52,814 nucleotides of DNA from Mycobacterium helveticum (GCF_007714205.1 NZ_VMQU01000020.1:1-52814), one strand, 5' to 3'. Numbered from the stretch's first letter, positions 27,271-36,161 are shown. The notes: a model not told the origin generated them from the sequence alone. A program made the numbers and translations.

Positions 27271-28641
27271 TCAATCGTGGCCAACCCGCAGCATTTCGGC
27301 AATGGCGGACAGCTTGACGCGGGGCCTGCCGCAGGACTGACCGGCTTTTCGCTCGTAGGCGTCGATGAGCTTCCAGTGTGCGGTGGTGACCAGTTGCGGT
27401 CGGCGTGCGGCCAGCCAGGTGGCGAGTTGGTCGGCGTGGTCGGCGCCGAACTCGGCGAGCCCGGAATCTTTGGCAGCACGCAGGTCGTTGAGCAGCGTGT
27501 CGACGGTTTCTTGGGAATCTTTCTTGTTGGTGCCGATCACCCCGGTGGGTCCGCGTTTTATCCAGCCGACGACGTAGGCGTTGCGGGTGCCCGCGACCTT
27601 GCCGTTGGTGTTGGGGATGGTGCCACTGCGGTCGTCGAACGGCAGCCCGGCGATGGGGATGCCGCGGTAACCGACCGCTCGGACGATGAGTTGGGCGGAC
27701 AGGGTTTCGCGTGCGCCGGTGTCCTTGGCCACCATCGCGCCGTTGTCGTCGCGGACCAGCTCGTTACGGCCCAGCACGATCTGCTCGACTTTGCCGTTGC
27801 CGCGGATCTCGATGGGCGAGCTCAGGAAGCGGAAGACGATGCGGCGGTAGCCGGGATGGGGCTGGCGGGCGGCGTATTTGCGTAGCACGGCCACGTTGCT
27901 CTTGACGGTCTTGCTCGCCGCGGCGACATCGTCGTCGTCGACCGCCAGCTGGGCCGGGTCGACGATGACGTCGACGCCGTCCAGCTCGCCCAATTCGCGC
28001 AGCTCCAGTGTGGTGAACGCGGCCTGTAACGGGCCGCGCCGGCCCACGATCAGCACTTCGCGCACTCCGCAGGGTCGCAGCGATTCCAGCGCATGATCGG
28101 CGATGTCGGTGCTCGCGAGCACGTCCGGGTCGGTCACCAGCATGCGTGCCACGTCCAGGGCGACATTGCCGTTGCCGACCACGACAGCCCGCGCCCCGGA
28201 CAGGTCGGGTGCCATCTGTGCGAAGTTCGGGTGGGCGTTGTACCAACCCACGAAGTCGACCGCGGCCACACTCCCGACCAGGTGTTCCCCGGGAATGTTG
28301 AGCGGCCGATCAGATTGCGCGCCGACGGCATAGATCACGGCGTCGTACTGCCGGGCGAGCTCATCCACGCTGATGTGTTGGCCCACCGCGACATTCCCGA
28401 AAAACCGGAAGCGCGGATCCTCGGCAGTCTTTTCGAACTGCTTGCTGACGGACTTGATCTTGGGATGATCCGGCGCCACCCCCGAGCGCACCAAACCCCA
28501 CGGGGTCGGCAACATCTCCAGCATGTCGACCACCACGTCGAAGTCCTCCGACGCGTCGGCGGCCTTCAACAGCGACGCCGCGGCGAAGAATGCCGACGGG
28601 CCGGAGCCGACGATCGCAATGTAAAAGGGACGCATCACCAC
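27271..28641 (-). CDS. fprA: Ferredoxin/flavodoxin-NADP reductase, FprA type
   Basis: 456 residues, same as Mtb FprA, an adrenodoxin-reductase-like FAD enzyme that passes electrons from NADPH to ferredoxin. Seen: FAD site [16 protein letters not shown] at residue 9, [21 protein letters not shown] site [26 protein letters not shown], and [18 protein letters not shown] near the end. GTG at 28641 has AGGGAA 7 nt upstream; an ATG two codons in matches the usual MRP start. 25 bp after cysH. It is probably a second copy, dedicated to this operon. Confidence 0.95.
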   Translation of the reverse strand: MVMRPFYIAIVGSGPSAFFAAASLLKAADASEDFDVVVDMLEMLPTPWGLVRSGVAPDHPKIKSVSKQFEKTAEDPRFRFFGNVAVGQHISVDELARQYDAVIYAVGAQSDRPLNIPGEHLVGSVAAVDFVGWYNAHPNFAQMAPDLSGARAVVVGNGNVALDVARMLVTDPDVLASTDIADHALESLRPCGVREVLIVGRRGPLQAAFTTLELRELGELDGVDVIVDPAQLAVDDDDVAAASKTVKSNVAVLRKYAARQPHPGYRRIVFRFLSSPIEIRGNGKVEQIVLGRNELVRDDNGAMVAKDTGARETLSAQLIVRAVGYRGIPIAGLPFDDRSGTIPNTNGKVAGTRNAYVVGWIKRGPTGVIGTNKKDSQETVDTLLNDLRAAKDSGLAEFGADHADQLATWLAARRPQLVTTAHWKLIDAYERKAGQSCGRPRVKLSAIAEMLRVGHD

Positions 28642-28666
28642 CGAATTTCCCTTCGACGACGGTGAT

Positions 28667-29383
28667 TCACGGTGCTTTCGGGACGTGTAGCCCGCACTCG
28701 GTCTTGTTCAATCCCTGCCAACGTCCGCTACGTTTGTCGGCGCCCGGCGCCGGCTTCGTGGTGTTCGGTGCGCACCCGATCGACGTGTAGCCCTCTTCTA
28801 TAAGGGGATTGACCAGCACCGTGTGTTCCGTGATATAGCGCTGCATGTCGTCATCGGTCCAGGCGGCCAACGGATTGACCTTGAGCAAGCCGAACGTCTC
28901 GTCGAAGCTGATCAGCGGGGCGTCGGCGCGAGTGGGCGCGTCGACCCGCCGGAGCCCGGTCACCCAGGCACGAAATCCGTGTTCGGGCAGTGCTTTGGTC
29001 AACGGGACGACCTTGCGCAACCGGCAGCACTCGTTGGGATCGGTGTGGCACAGGCTCGTTCCCAGAGCCAGCACCGACGGTTCGGGACCGATGGTCAGCA
29101 TCCGCACGTCGTAGTTGGCCGCGACCGCGTCACGCATGCCGAGGGTTTCGCTGAATTCGTTGCCGGTGTCGATGTAGAGCACCGGCACACCCGGGCGCAC
29201 GGCAGCGGCCAGGTCGATGAGCACCGCGTCCTGCATGTTCGACGCGACGACGTAATGCTCGCCGAACTGCGCATCCGTCCAGCGCAGCAGGTCGGTCGCG
29301 TCGGCGCCGTCGAGTTCGGCCGCGCCGCGGGCGGCCAGGTCGCGCAACTGGACCTCGGTCCAGCTGTCGGTGTGTTGACTCAT
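28667..29383 (-). CDS. cysH: Adenylylsulfate (APS) reductase, CysH, with altered cluster ligand
   Basis: 238 residues. Reduces APS to sulfite and AMP. Like other APS reductases it has the tandem Cys pair (ECCRLRKV, 119-120), a third Cys in SIGCAP (204) and the catalytic Cys230 in TECGLH. The fourth [4Fe-4S] ligand, normally two residues after GCAP (GCAPCT in Mtb CysH as I recall), is Asn207 here; the codon AAC is unambiguous in the sequence. VDAPTRADAPLISFDE and WQGLNKTE are intact. ATG at 29383 overlaps the sirA stop. Cluster stability, and hence activity, may be changed. Confidence 0.92.
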   Translation of the reverse strand: MSQHTDSWTEVQLRDLAARGAAELDGADATDLLRWTDAQFGEHYVVASNMQDAVLIDLAAAVRPGVPVLYIDTGNEFSETLGMRDAVAANYDVRMLTIGPEPSVLALGTSLCHTDPNECCRLRKVVPLTKALPEHGFRAWVTGLRRVDAPTRADAPLISFDETFGLLKVNPLAAWTDDDMQRYITEHTVLVNPLIEEGYTSIGCAPNTTKPAPGADKRSGRWQGLNKTECGLHVPKAP

Positions 29384-31050
29384 CGCAGATCCTCTTCGTC
29401 GGCGCGCAGCGCCCACTGCGCGAATCGTTCGCCGTCCTGGCGCTGATCGATGAAGTTGCGCACCACGCGGTCGATGTAGTCGCCGAGATCGGTGCTGAAC
29501 ACCTTGTGCTGGCGCAGTTTTCGCCCGAACTCGGCACCCGCGCCAACGCTGCCGCCGAGATGCACCTGAAAGCCTTCCACCGCCCCGCCGTGACCGTCGT
29601 CGACCATTTGGCCCTTGAAGCCGATGTCGGCGATCTGCACCCGGGCGCACGAATTCGGGCACCCGTTGAGGTGCACGCTGATCGGCACGTCTAGCGCGCT
29701 GTTGAGATCGGCCAGACGGCGCTCCAGTTCGGGGACCAAGGTTTGGGCTCGGACCCGTGTCTCGGTGAAAGACAATTTGCAGAATTCAATCCCACTGCAG
29801 GCCATCAGATTTTTCCGCCAGCGTGACGGCTGCCGCGGCAGGCCCAGGGCGTCGAGGCCGGCCAGTGTGTCGTCAAGTTTGTCGTCGGGCACATCGAGCA
29901 CGATCAATTTCTGATACGGACTCAACCGGGCCCGGTCCGAGCCGGCTTTCCCCATCAGATCGGCCACCGCCGACAAGATGGTGCCAGAAACCCGTCCGGC
30001 GATCGGGGCGACCCCGATCGCATTGTGGCCGTTTTTTTGCCGCTGCACACCGACATGGTCGATCGGGAAAGCCGGCGGCTCGGGGGCCGGGCCGTCACGA
30101 AGCGAGCGGTGCAGGTACTCGGTTTGCAGGATGTGGCGGAATTTCTCCACACCCCAGTCCTTGACCAGAAACTTCATTCGCGCCTTGGAACGCAGCCGAC
30201 GGTAACCATAGTCACGAAACAGCGCAGTCACCGCCTCCCACACATCGGGCACCTCGTCCAGCGGAACCCAGGCCCCTAATCGCTGGGCGAGCATCGGATT
30301 GGTGGACAACCCGCCACCGACCCACACGTCCGTCCCCGGGCCGTGCTCGGGATGGTCAACCCCGATAAACGCCACATCGTGGGTTTCGTGGGAGACGTCC
30401 TGCAAACCCGAAATCGCGGTCTTGTATTTACGCGGCAGATTCGCGTACTCCGGGTTATCCAGAAACCGCCGGACGATCTCGTCGATCGCCGGGGTCGCGT
30501 CGAGCACCTCATCGACAGACTCACCAGCCAGCGGCGAGCCGTGAAAGCCACGCGGACAATCCCCACACGCCTCGATGGTCGACAGGCCCACCGTCTCCAA
30601 CCGACGCCAGATCTCGGGAACGTCTTCGATCTGCACCCAATGAATCTGCAGGTTTTCCCGGTCCCCGATATCGGCGGTATCGCGGGCGAACTCTGTGGAA
30701 ATCTCCCCCAGGGCGGCCAACGCGGCGGCCGACAACGCCTTACCGTCCGAGCGGACCCGCATCATGAAGTTGCGGCTCTCAATCACGTCGATGTTCTCGT
30801 CACCGGTCCACGAGCCGTCATACCCTTGTTCCCTCTGGGTGTACAAACCCATCCAGCGGAACCGGCCCCGCAGATCGGTCTTGTCGATGCTGTCGAAACC
30901 CGCCGCAGCGTAGGTGTTCAGGATGCGGTCACGCACATTGAGCGGCGCGTCGTCGTGCTTGAACTGTTCGTTGTCATTAAGCGGCGCCCGATCTGCCAAC
31001 GCCCACTGGCCCTCGGACCGCTGACGACCCGAATGATTCGATGCATTCAA
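29380..31050 (-). CDS. sirA: Ferredoxin-sulfite reductase (SirA/NirA family)
   Basis: 556 residues from TTG at 31050, chosen because GGAGGAGG lies about 8 nt upstream; longer frames exist but family proteins start near EGQWAL. Reduces sulfite to sulfide with six electrons from ferredoxin, using siroheme and a [4Fe-4S] cluster. Seen: LRGRFRWMGLYTQREQGYDG (with the Tyr that pairs with the active-site Cys in Mtb SirA), ACGDCPRG, KYKTAISGLQDV, and the cluster motif CSGIEFC followed by NGCPNSC. First gene of the operon. The N-terminus abuts the duplicated WS/DGAT segment. Confidence 0.95.
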   Translation of the reverse strand: MNASNHSGRQRSEGQWALADRAPLNDNEQFKHDDAPLNVRDRILNTYAAAGFDSIDKTDLRGRFRWMGLYTQREQGYDGSWTGDENIDVIESRNFMMRVRSDGKALSAAALAALGEISTEFARDTADIGDRENLQIHWVQIEDVPEIWRRLETVGLSTIEACGDCPRGFHGSPLAGESVDEVLDATPAIDEIVRRFLDNPEYANLPRKYKTAISGLQDVSHETHDVAFIGVDHPEHGPGTDVWVGGGLSTNPMLAQRLGAWVPLDEVPDVWEAVTALFRDYGYRRLRSKARMKFLVKDWGVEKFRHILQTEYLHRSLRDGPAPEPPAFPIDHVGVQRQKNGHNAIGVAPIAGRVSGTILSAVADLMGKAGSDRARLSPYQKLIVLDVPDDKLDDTLAGLDALGLPRQPSRWRKNLMACSGIEFCKLSFTETRVRAQTLVPELERRLADLNSALDVPISVHLNGCPNSCARVQIADIGFKGQMVDDGHGGAVEGFQVHLGGSVGAGAEFGRKLRQHKVFSTDLGDYIDRVVRNFIDQRQDGERFAQWALRADEEDLR

Positions 31051-31170
31051 TCCCGGTCCTCCTCCCGAAGCGGATGACGATTCAGACTCGGTTGCCCACA
31101 GCACCGATGTGCTAAACGGGGGACTTGCTGTGAAAGACACGGGAACGTCCTGAGCGCATCGATCGCCTCG

Positions 31171-31559
31171 GGCCAAGGCGCTGTCGGCGCATCAGATCAT
31201 GGGGTCGACCGAGACCACCCCGCCCGGGCTGCTGCAGCTGGCCGCGCGGGCGTACACCGCCAGCGGGCTGTCGCGAAACCTGGCCCCCATCAACCTGGTT
31301 GTGTCCAACGTGCCGGGGCCGCCGTGGCCGCTGTACATGGCCGGCGCCAAGCTGGATTCGCTGGTGCCGCTGGGTCGACCGGTGCTGGGTCGACCGGTGC
31401 TGGGTCGACCGGTGCTGGGTCGACCGGTGCTGGACGTCGCCCTGAACGTCACCTGCTTACCCTACACGGACTACCTCGACCTCGGCTTCGTGACCACCCC
31501 GGAGGTGGCCAACGACATCGACGAGATGGCCGACCTCATCGAGCCGGCGCTGACCGGGC
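31171..31559 (+). pseudogene. Right copy of WS/DGAT 3'-end direct repeat
   Basis: Repeats 23687-24030 almost base for base, beginning GGCCAAGGCGCTGTCGGCGC and covering the [18 protein letters not shown] part of WS/DGAT, but with no 5' portion of the gene. It differs by scattered substitutions and by a four-fold 15-bp repeat (31370-31429). Downstream the homology stops at GCTGACCGGG and other DNA follows. It cannot encode an enzyme. It marks the far edge of the sulfur-reduction island. Confidence 0.95.
31370..31429. repeat. 15-bp tandem repeat, four perfect copies
   Basis: The unit CTGGGTCGACCGGTG occurs four times. In the intact WS/DGAT gene the corresponding sequence (CTGGGTCCGCCGGTG, about 23885-23900) is present once, so this is an expansion in the duplicate by slippage. 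The unit is a whole number of codons. Confidence 0.96.
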
Positions 31560-31572
31560 CCGGGTCCTGTGC

Positions 31573-31781
31573 TGGCGGTGGGGCGGTACAGCCAGGGGCG
31601 CAGGTGTCGGTCGCGGGTGCGGTAGGCGTCGATGTCGTTGCGGTGGCGCAGATGGTCGTCGATGTCGTCCAGTCCGTCGCGAAGCAGTTCGCGGGGCCGA
31701 CGGAGTCAGCGCCATCTGCATCCCCGACGTCGACCGCCGTCATGCGTTGGTGCAGGAGCCGATGAAGGCGGCGCCGATGGG
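31573..31781 (-). pseudogene. Fused fragments of leuC and leuD (isopropylmalate isomerase-like)
   Basis: Minus strand 31781-31743 reads [13 protein letters not shown], the iron-sulfur Cys motif of aconitase/LeuC large subunits, and stops. At 31690-31575, in another frame, [23 protein letters not shown] with RPWLYRP matches the C-terminus of LeuD small subunits. Most of both genes is missing. It is debris of a second leuCD pair or related dehydratase, caught between the island and lipO. Confidence 0.55.
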
Positions 31782-31829
31782 TATGGTGGTCATCGATCGC
31801 GGTGAGGCGGCTGCGGGCTGATTTTTCGG

Positions 31830-33104
31830 CTAGCCGCGATCCGGATAGGTCGTCGCGTAGACCCAGGACAAAAACCGGGCCACCGCCTCGGCGGATTGGT
31901 GCGCCCGCGGCGACGAGAAGATGTCGAAAGCGTGCTGGGCGCCGGGCAATTCGGCGTAGGCGACCGGCGACTTGGACACCGCGCGCAGTTCGTCGACGAA
32001 TTCCTGCGCCTCGCCGACCGGGATGAGCGAGTCGTCGCGGCCGTGCAGGACGAAGAACGGCGGCGCGTCGGCGCGCAGCCGCCGGATCGGCGAGGCGTCG
32101 ACGTAGACGTGCCGGTGCGTCGCGAATTTCCTTTTGACGACGAACTTCTCGAGCAGGCCTATGAATTCGCGACGCCCGTCGCCCTCAGTGGAGAACCAGT
32201 CGTAGCGCCCGTACACCGGAACCGCGGCGACCACCGAGGTGTCGGCGTCCTCGAAGCCCGGCTGGTATTCGGGGTCGCCCGCGGTCAGCGCGGCCAGCGA
32301 ACACAGGTGACCGCCCGCGGACCCGCCGGTGATCGCGACGAAGTCGGGGTCGCCGCCGTAGTCGGCGATGTTCTCCTTCACCCACGCCAGCGCGCGTTTG
32401 ACGTCGACGATGTGGTCGGGCCAGGTGTGCCGCGGGGACACCCGGTAGCCGATCGACACGCACACCCAGCCGCGGGCCGCCAGGTGGCTCATCAGCGGGT
32501 AGGCCTGCGGACGGCGCATCCCGATCACCCAGGCCCCGCCGGGCACCTGCAGCAGCACCGGTGCCTTCCCGTCGCGCGGCAGGTCGCGGCGCCGCCAGAC
32601 GTCGGCGAGGTTCGCGCGGCCGTGCGGGCCGTAGCGCACCACGTTGGTCTTCTCGACGTAGCGACGGCGCGCGACGGTGTTGGCCAGCGGCAGGATCCGG
32701 CGCCCGCGGCGGGTGAAGGCCGCCGGGAGGTCGAGGATCTCGTTGGCGTAGTCGGGGCCGAGTTGTTCGCGCAGCCCGGCCTCGAGCACGGGGCCGGGGG
32801 TGGTGACGCCGCGGTAGCGGATCGCCCCCAGGATCGCCCACGACGCGACCGTCAGGACGAGCGCCGCCCGGCCCCGGGGCCCGGCGAAGTCGCCGCGCCG
32901 GCCGCGGCGCAGCGCATCCACCAGGGAGGCCGAGAAGTACAGGCCCGGCACCTCCGAGGTCGGCCAGCCGAACCAGAACACCAGAACGGTCCGGTAACCC
33001 TTGCGGGCCAACGGCCGGAAGCCGTTGGCGGCGTTGGCCAATTCCAGCGCGGCCCGGGCCAGGGGCCGCGGGCGGCGCAGCCGCCCGGTCAGCGCGAACC
33101 TCAC
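31830..33104 (-). CDS. lipO: Alpha/beta-hydrolase esterase, LipO-like
   Basis: 424 residues from GTG at 33104, overlapping the fadD12 stop by four bases. Hormone-sensitive-lipase-like esterase: VPGGAWVIG (HGG-type oxyanion loop with Pro for His), GGSAGGHL nucleophile elbow (GxSxG), Asp in HGRDDSLIPV and His in GAQHAFDIF. The N-terminal about 130 residues are a membrane-associated segment typical of the mycobacterial Lip subgroup. Position after fadD12 matches Mtb Rv1426c. Probably transcribed with fadD12 and the acyltransferase. Confidence 0.93.
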   Translation of the reverse strand: MRFALTGRLRRPRPLARAALELANAANGFRPLARKGYRTVLVFWFGWPTSEVPGLYFSASLVDALRRGRRGDFAGPRGRAALVLTVASWAILGAIRYRGVTTPGPVLEAGLREQLGPDYANEILDLPAAFTRRGRRILPLANTVARRRYVEKTNVVRYGPHGRANLADVWRRRDLPRDGKAPVLLQVPGGAWVIGMRRPQAYPLMSHLAARGWVCVSIGYRVSPRHTWPDHIVDVKRALAWVKENIADYGGDPDFVAITGGSAGGHLCSLAALTAGDPEYQPGFEDADTSVVAAVPVYGRYDWFSTEGDGRREFIGLLEKFVVKRKFATHRHVYVDASPIRRLRADAPPFFVLHGRDDSLIPVGEAQEFVDELRAVSKSPVAYAELPGAQHAFDIFSSPRAHQSAEAVARFLSWVYATTYPDRG

Positions 33105-34741
33105 GAGCCGCGCCCCTTCGCCCGCAGTTCGTTGCGCAGGATCTTGCCGGTGCTGCCGCGGGGCAGCTCGTCGACGATCGCGATCCCGCGGGGCACCTTG
33201 TAGTTGGCCAGGTTTTCCCGAACGTGCTGCTTGAGGTCGTCGGCGGTCGCCGGCCTGCCCGGCTGCAGCACCACGAACGTCGCCAGCCGCTGGCCGTACT
33301 GCTCGTCGTCGACGCCGATCACCGCGGCTTCGGCCACGCCGGGGTGTGCGGCCAGCGTCTTCTCCACCTCGACGGGGTAGACGTTCTCCCCGCCGGAGAC
33401 GATCATCTCGTCGTCGCGGCCGACGACGAACAGCCGCCCGGCCGCGTCCAGGTACCCGACGTCGCCCGACGACATGAACCCGGCGTGGAAGTCTTTCGCG
33501 GAGCCCTCCGTGTAGCCCTCGAACTGGGTGTCGTTGCGCACGGAGATGGTGCCCACCTCGCCGGGGGGCAGCTCGTGGAATTCGGAGTCCAGGATCCGGA
33601 TTTCGGTCCCGCCGGCGGGCCGGCCCGCGGTGTCGGGCGCCGCGCGCAGGTCCTGCGGCGTGGCCGTGGCGATCATGCCGGCCTCGGTGGCGTTGTAGTT
33701 GTTGTAGATGACGTCGCCGAGCTGATCCATGAACGCGATGACGACGTCGGGGCGCATCCGGGACCCCGATGCCGCCGCGAACCGTAATGACTCGCCGCTG
33801 TAGCGCTTTCGCACCTCGTCGGGCAGCTCCATGATGCGGTCGAACATCACCGGGACGACGATGAGGCCGGTCGCGTTGTGCCGGTCGATGAGGTTGAGCG
33901 TCGTCTCCGGGTCGAACTTGCGCCGGGTGATCACCGTGCACGCCATCGTCGCGGCGAACACCAACTGCGAAAAGCCCCACGCGTGAAACATCGGCGCCAC
34001 GATCACGACGGGTTCCTCGGTGCGCCAGGGCGTGCGGTCCAGGATCGTTTTGAGGGTGCCGATTCCCGCGTTGCCGCCGGATTGGTTGGCGCCCTTGGGG
34101 CTTCCGGTGGTGCCCGAGGTGAGCAGGATCATCCTGCCCTTGCGGCCGCTGCGTTGCGGTTGCCGGCCGGTGTGTGCGGCGATCAGGCCCTCGACCGTCG
34201 GTTCGTCCCGCGGCCCGTCGGTCCAGGCCACGATCCGGGTGGCCGCCGGAATGTCGGCGAGCGCGCGGTCCACCGTCGCGGCGAACTCCTCGTCGTAGAC
34301 GACGGTGTCGACCCCTTCGCGGTTGACCACCTCGGTCAGCGCCGGCCCGGCGAACGACGTGTTGAGCAGCACCACGTCGGAGCCGATCCGGTTGGCGGCC
34401 ACCACCGCCTCGACGAAGCCGCGGTGGTTGCGGCACATGACCCCGACCACGCCTGCCTTTCCGGTGGGCGCCGCGCCGGATGGCAGCCCGTGCAGCGCCG
34501 CGGCGAACGCGTCGATCCGCTCGTCGAGCTGCCGCCAGGTGAGCGTGCCGATTTCGTCGATCAGGCCGGGGCGCTCAGGGCAGCGCTGCGCCGCGCCGGC
34601 GAAGCCCACCGTCATGCCCATGCCCTCGCGCCGCATGGCGGCGGCGATCTTCAGGTAGCGGTCGGGGCGCAGCGGCGCGATCAGTCCGGCGCGCCGCAAC
34701 GTGCCCAGCAGGCCCAGGGCCTGTCCGATGCGAGAGTCCAC
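33101..34741 (-). CDS. fadD12: Fatty-acid-CoA/AMP ligase, FadD12-like
   Basis: 546 residues. Adenylate-forming enzyme activating a carboxylic acid, usually to acyl-CoA. P-loop LLTSGTTGSPKGA (about 185-197), YNNYNATEAGM, SSGDVGYLDAAGRLFVVGRDDEMI hinge, GGENVYPVEVE, and the C-terminal catalytic Lys in LPRGSTGKILRNEL. GTG at 34741, 3 bp after the acyltransferase stop; its stop overlaps lipO. Order acyltransferase-fadD12-lipO equals Mtb Rv1428c-Rv1426c. Confidence 0.95.
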   Translation of the reverse strand: MDSRIGQALGLLGTLRRAGLIAPLRPDRYLKIAAAMRREGMGMTVGFAGAAQRCPERPGLIDEIGTLTWRQLDERIDAFAAALHGLPSGAAPTGKAGVVGVMCRNHRGFVEAVVAANRIGSDVVLLNTSFAGPALTEVVNREGVDTVVYDEEFAATVDRALADIPAATRIVAWTDGPRDEPTVEGLIAAHTGRQPQRSGRKGRMILLTSGTTGSPKGANQSGGNAGIGTLKTILDRTPWRTEEPVVIVAPMFHAWGFSQLVFAATMACTVITRRKFDPETTLNLIDRHNATGLIVVPVMFDRIMELPDEVRKRYSGESLRFAAASGSRMRPDVVIAFMDQLGDVIYNNYNATEAGMIATATPQDLRAAPDTAGRPAGGTEIRILDSEFHELPPGEVGTISVRNDTQFEGYTEGSAKDFHAGFMSSGDVGYLDAAGRLFVVGRDDEMIVSGGENVYPVEVEKTLAAHPGVAEAAVIGVDDEQYGQRLATFVVLQPGRPATADDLKQHVRENLANYKVPRGIAIVDELPRGSTGKILRNELRAKGRGS

Positions 34742-34744
34742 GGC

Positions 34745-35551
34745 TCAGCCCAGGATCGGGAAGCGGCGCTCGGCGGCCAGCTCGTCGAGACCCTGCTGCA
34801 TGACCGAGCGCACGTACTCGTCGACCTCGTCGGCGTCGGGTTCGTCGCCGAAGCGCGCTGCGATGTCGATCGGCTCCAGCACCCGCGTCACGATCTTGGT
34901 GGGCAGCGGCACGTTGGGCGGGATCACCGCGCTGAGGCCGAACGGGAAGCCGAACGACAGCGGCAGGATGGCGCTGCGCAGCAGGCGCTTCACCCCGAGC
35001 CGCTCGGCCAGCCAGGTGCCGCGGGACAGGTAGAGCTGGGTCTCCTGCCCGCCGATCGAGACCGCGGGCACGATGGGCACGCCGGCTTCGACCGCCGTGC
35101 GCACGTAGCCCTTGCGGCCGTTGAAGTCGATGACGTTCTCCGACAACGTCGGCCGGCAGGCGTCGTAGTCGCCGCCGGGGAACACGATCACCACGCCGCC
35201 GGACCGCAGGGCCGCCGCGGCGTTCTCCCGGTTGGCGCGGATGTAGCCGGTGCGCCGGAAGAACTGCCCGGTGGGCCCCGCCATCAGGATGTCGTGGCTG
35301 AGCGTGTAGACCGGCCGGTCGTACCCGAACCGCGCATAGAACTCGGCGCTGAAGATCGGGACGTCCATCGGGAACATGCCGCCGGAATGGTTACCGACCA
35401 CCAGCGCGCCGCCGGGCGGGAAGGAGCCCAGACCGTGCACCTGGCAGCGGAAGTAGGTCTTGAGCACCGGACGCATGACGCCCATCACGCGCTGCGTCAG
35501 TCCCGGATCCCACTTGTCGATGTCCCCGACGTCCGCGGCGTCTTCGGTCAC
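34745..35551 (-). CDS. Lysophospholipid-type acyltransferase (PlsC-like)
   Basis: 268 residues. NHSGGMFPMD is the acyltransferase block-1 motif in the variant seen in this mycobacterial group; FPGGDYDACRP (block 3) and GVPIVPAVSIGGQET (block 4) follow. Would acylate a glycerol, lysolipid or alcohol using the acyl-CoA made by FadD12. GTG start at 35551 with GGAG upstream. First gene of the three-gene lipid operon, homologous in position to Rv1428c. Confidence 0.9.
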   Translation of the reverse strand: MTEDAADVGDIDKWDPGLTQRVMGVMRPVLKTYFRCQVHGLGSFPPGGALVVGNHSGGMFPMDVPIFSAEFYARFGYDRPVYTLSHDILMAGPTGQFFRRTGYIRANRENAAAALRSGGVVIVFPGGDYDACRPTLSENVIDFNGRKGYVRTAVEAGVPIVPAVSIGGQETQLYLSRGTWLAERLGVKRLLRSAILPLSFGFPFGLSAVIPPNVPLPTKIVTRVLEPIDIAARFGDEPDADEVDEYVRSVMQQGLDELAAERRFPILG

Positions 35552-35560
35552 GTTGCTCCT

Positions 35561-35590
35561 CGGGTTGGGTTACCTCGGGTTGGGTTACCT
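35561..35590. repeat. 15-bp tandem duplication
   Basis: CGGGTTGGGTTACCT occurs twice in tandem, just upstream of the acyltransferase start. It may alter the spacing of its promoter. Confidence 0.9.
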
Positions 35591-35798
35591 CGGGGCCGGG
35601 CCGCATCGAGGCGACGGTGCGTTCCCCGATCGTAACGGGCCGGTGTCGGGGGGTTGCTCCGCGTTTTCTTTTCCCGCGCAACTCGCCGCGGCGGGCCCGG
35701 CGGCGGCGTATCTTGACGTCCACGCGTATGGTGCCGGCCGCGTGCGGCGCGCTATGGTTACCCACGCCCGACGGTAAACCCCAGTTGAGAGGGACGGA

Positions 35799-36161
35799 AT
35801 GGACCTCGCCGGCCTGACTGACGTGCCCCCGCGGGTTGGCGCCACCGGGGTGACGCCCGATGGCTCCGCGGCCGTGGCGGCCGAGACGGCCGACCGTCGC
35901 CAGGCCGAGTATTTTCTGGGTCTGCTGCTGCAGCGCCGCCGCCTCATCGACCATCGGATCGACGAAAGCCGCAGGGCCGTCGTCGCCGCCGAGAAGGGGG
36001 GCGACGCCGAGCGCGCCTACGGCTTGCGGCGGACGGCCCACGGCGAAGAACAGGACCGGCGGATCCTCGACGGTCTGATCGAGAACCTGCACCGGCGCTT
36101 CCCGCGGCAGGACCCGGGCGGCGTCGCCGGCGGTGCGCAGGTGCGGTTCGCGGTCCGGTAG
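35799..36161 (+). CDS. Conserved hypothetical protein, 120 residues
   Basis: ATG at 35799 with GAGAGGGACGG upstream. Residues about 30-105 are charged and helical (RRQAEYFLGLLLQRRRLIDHRI...RRTAHGEEQDRRILDGLIENL), likely a coiled coil; no catalytic motif. It ends 13 bp before the DUF3556 gene and is probably co-transcribed with it. Function unknown. Confidence 0.75.
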   Translation: MDLAGLTDVPPRVGATGVTPDGSAAVAAETADRRQAEYFLGLLLQRRRLIDHRIDESRRAVVAAEKGGDAERAYGLRRTAHGEEQDRRILDGLIENLHRRFPRQDPGGVAGGAQVRFAVR

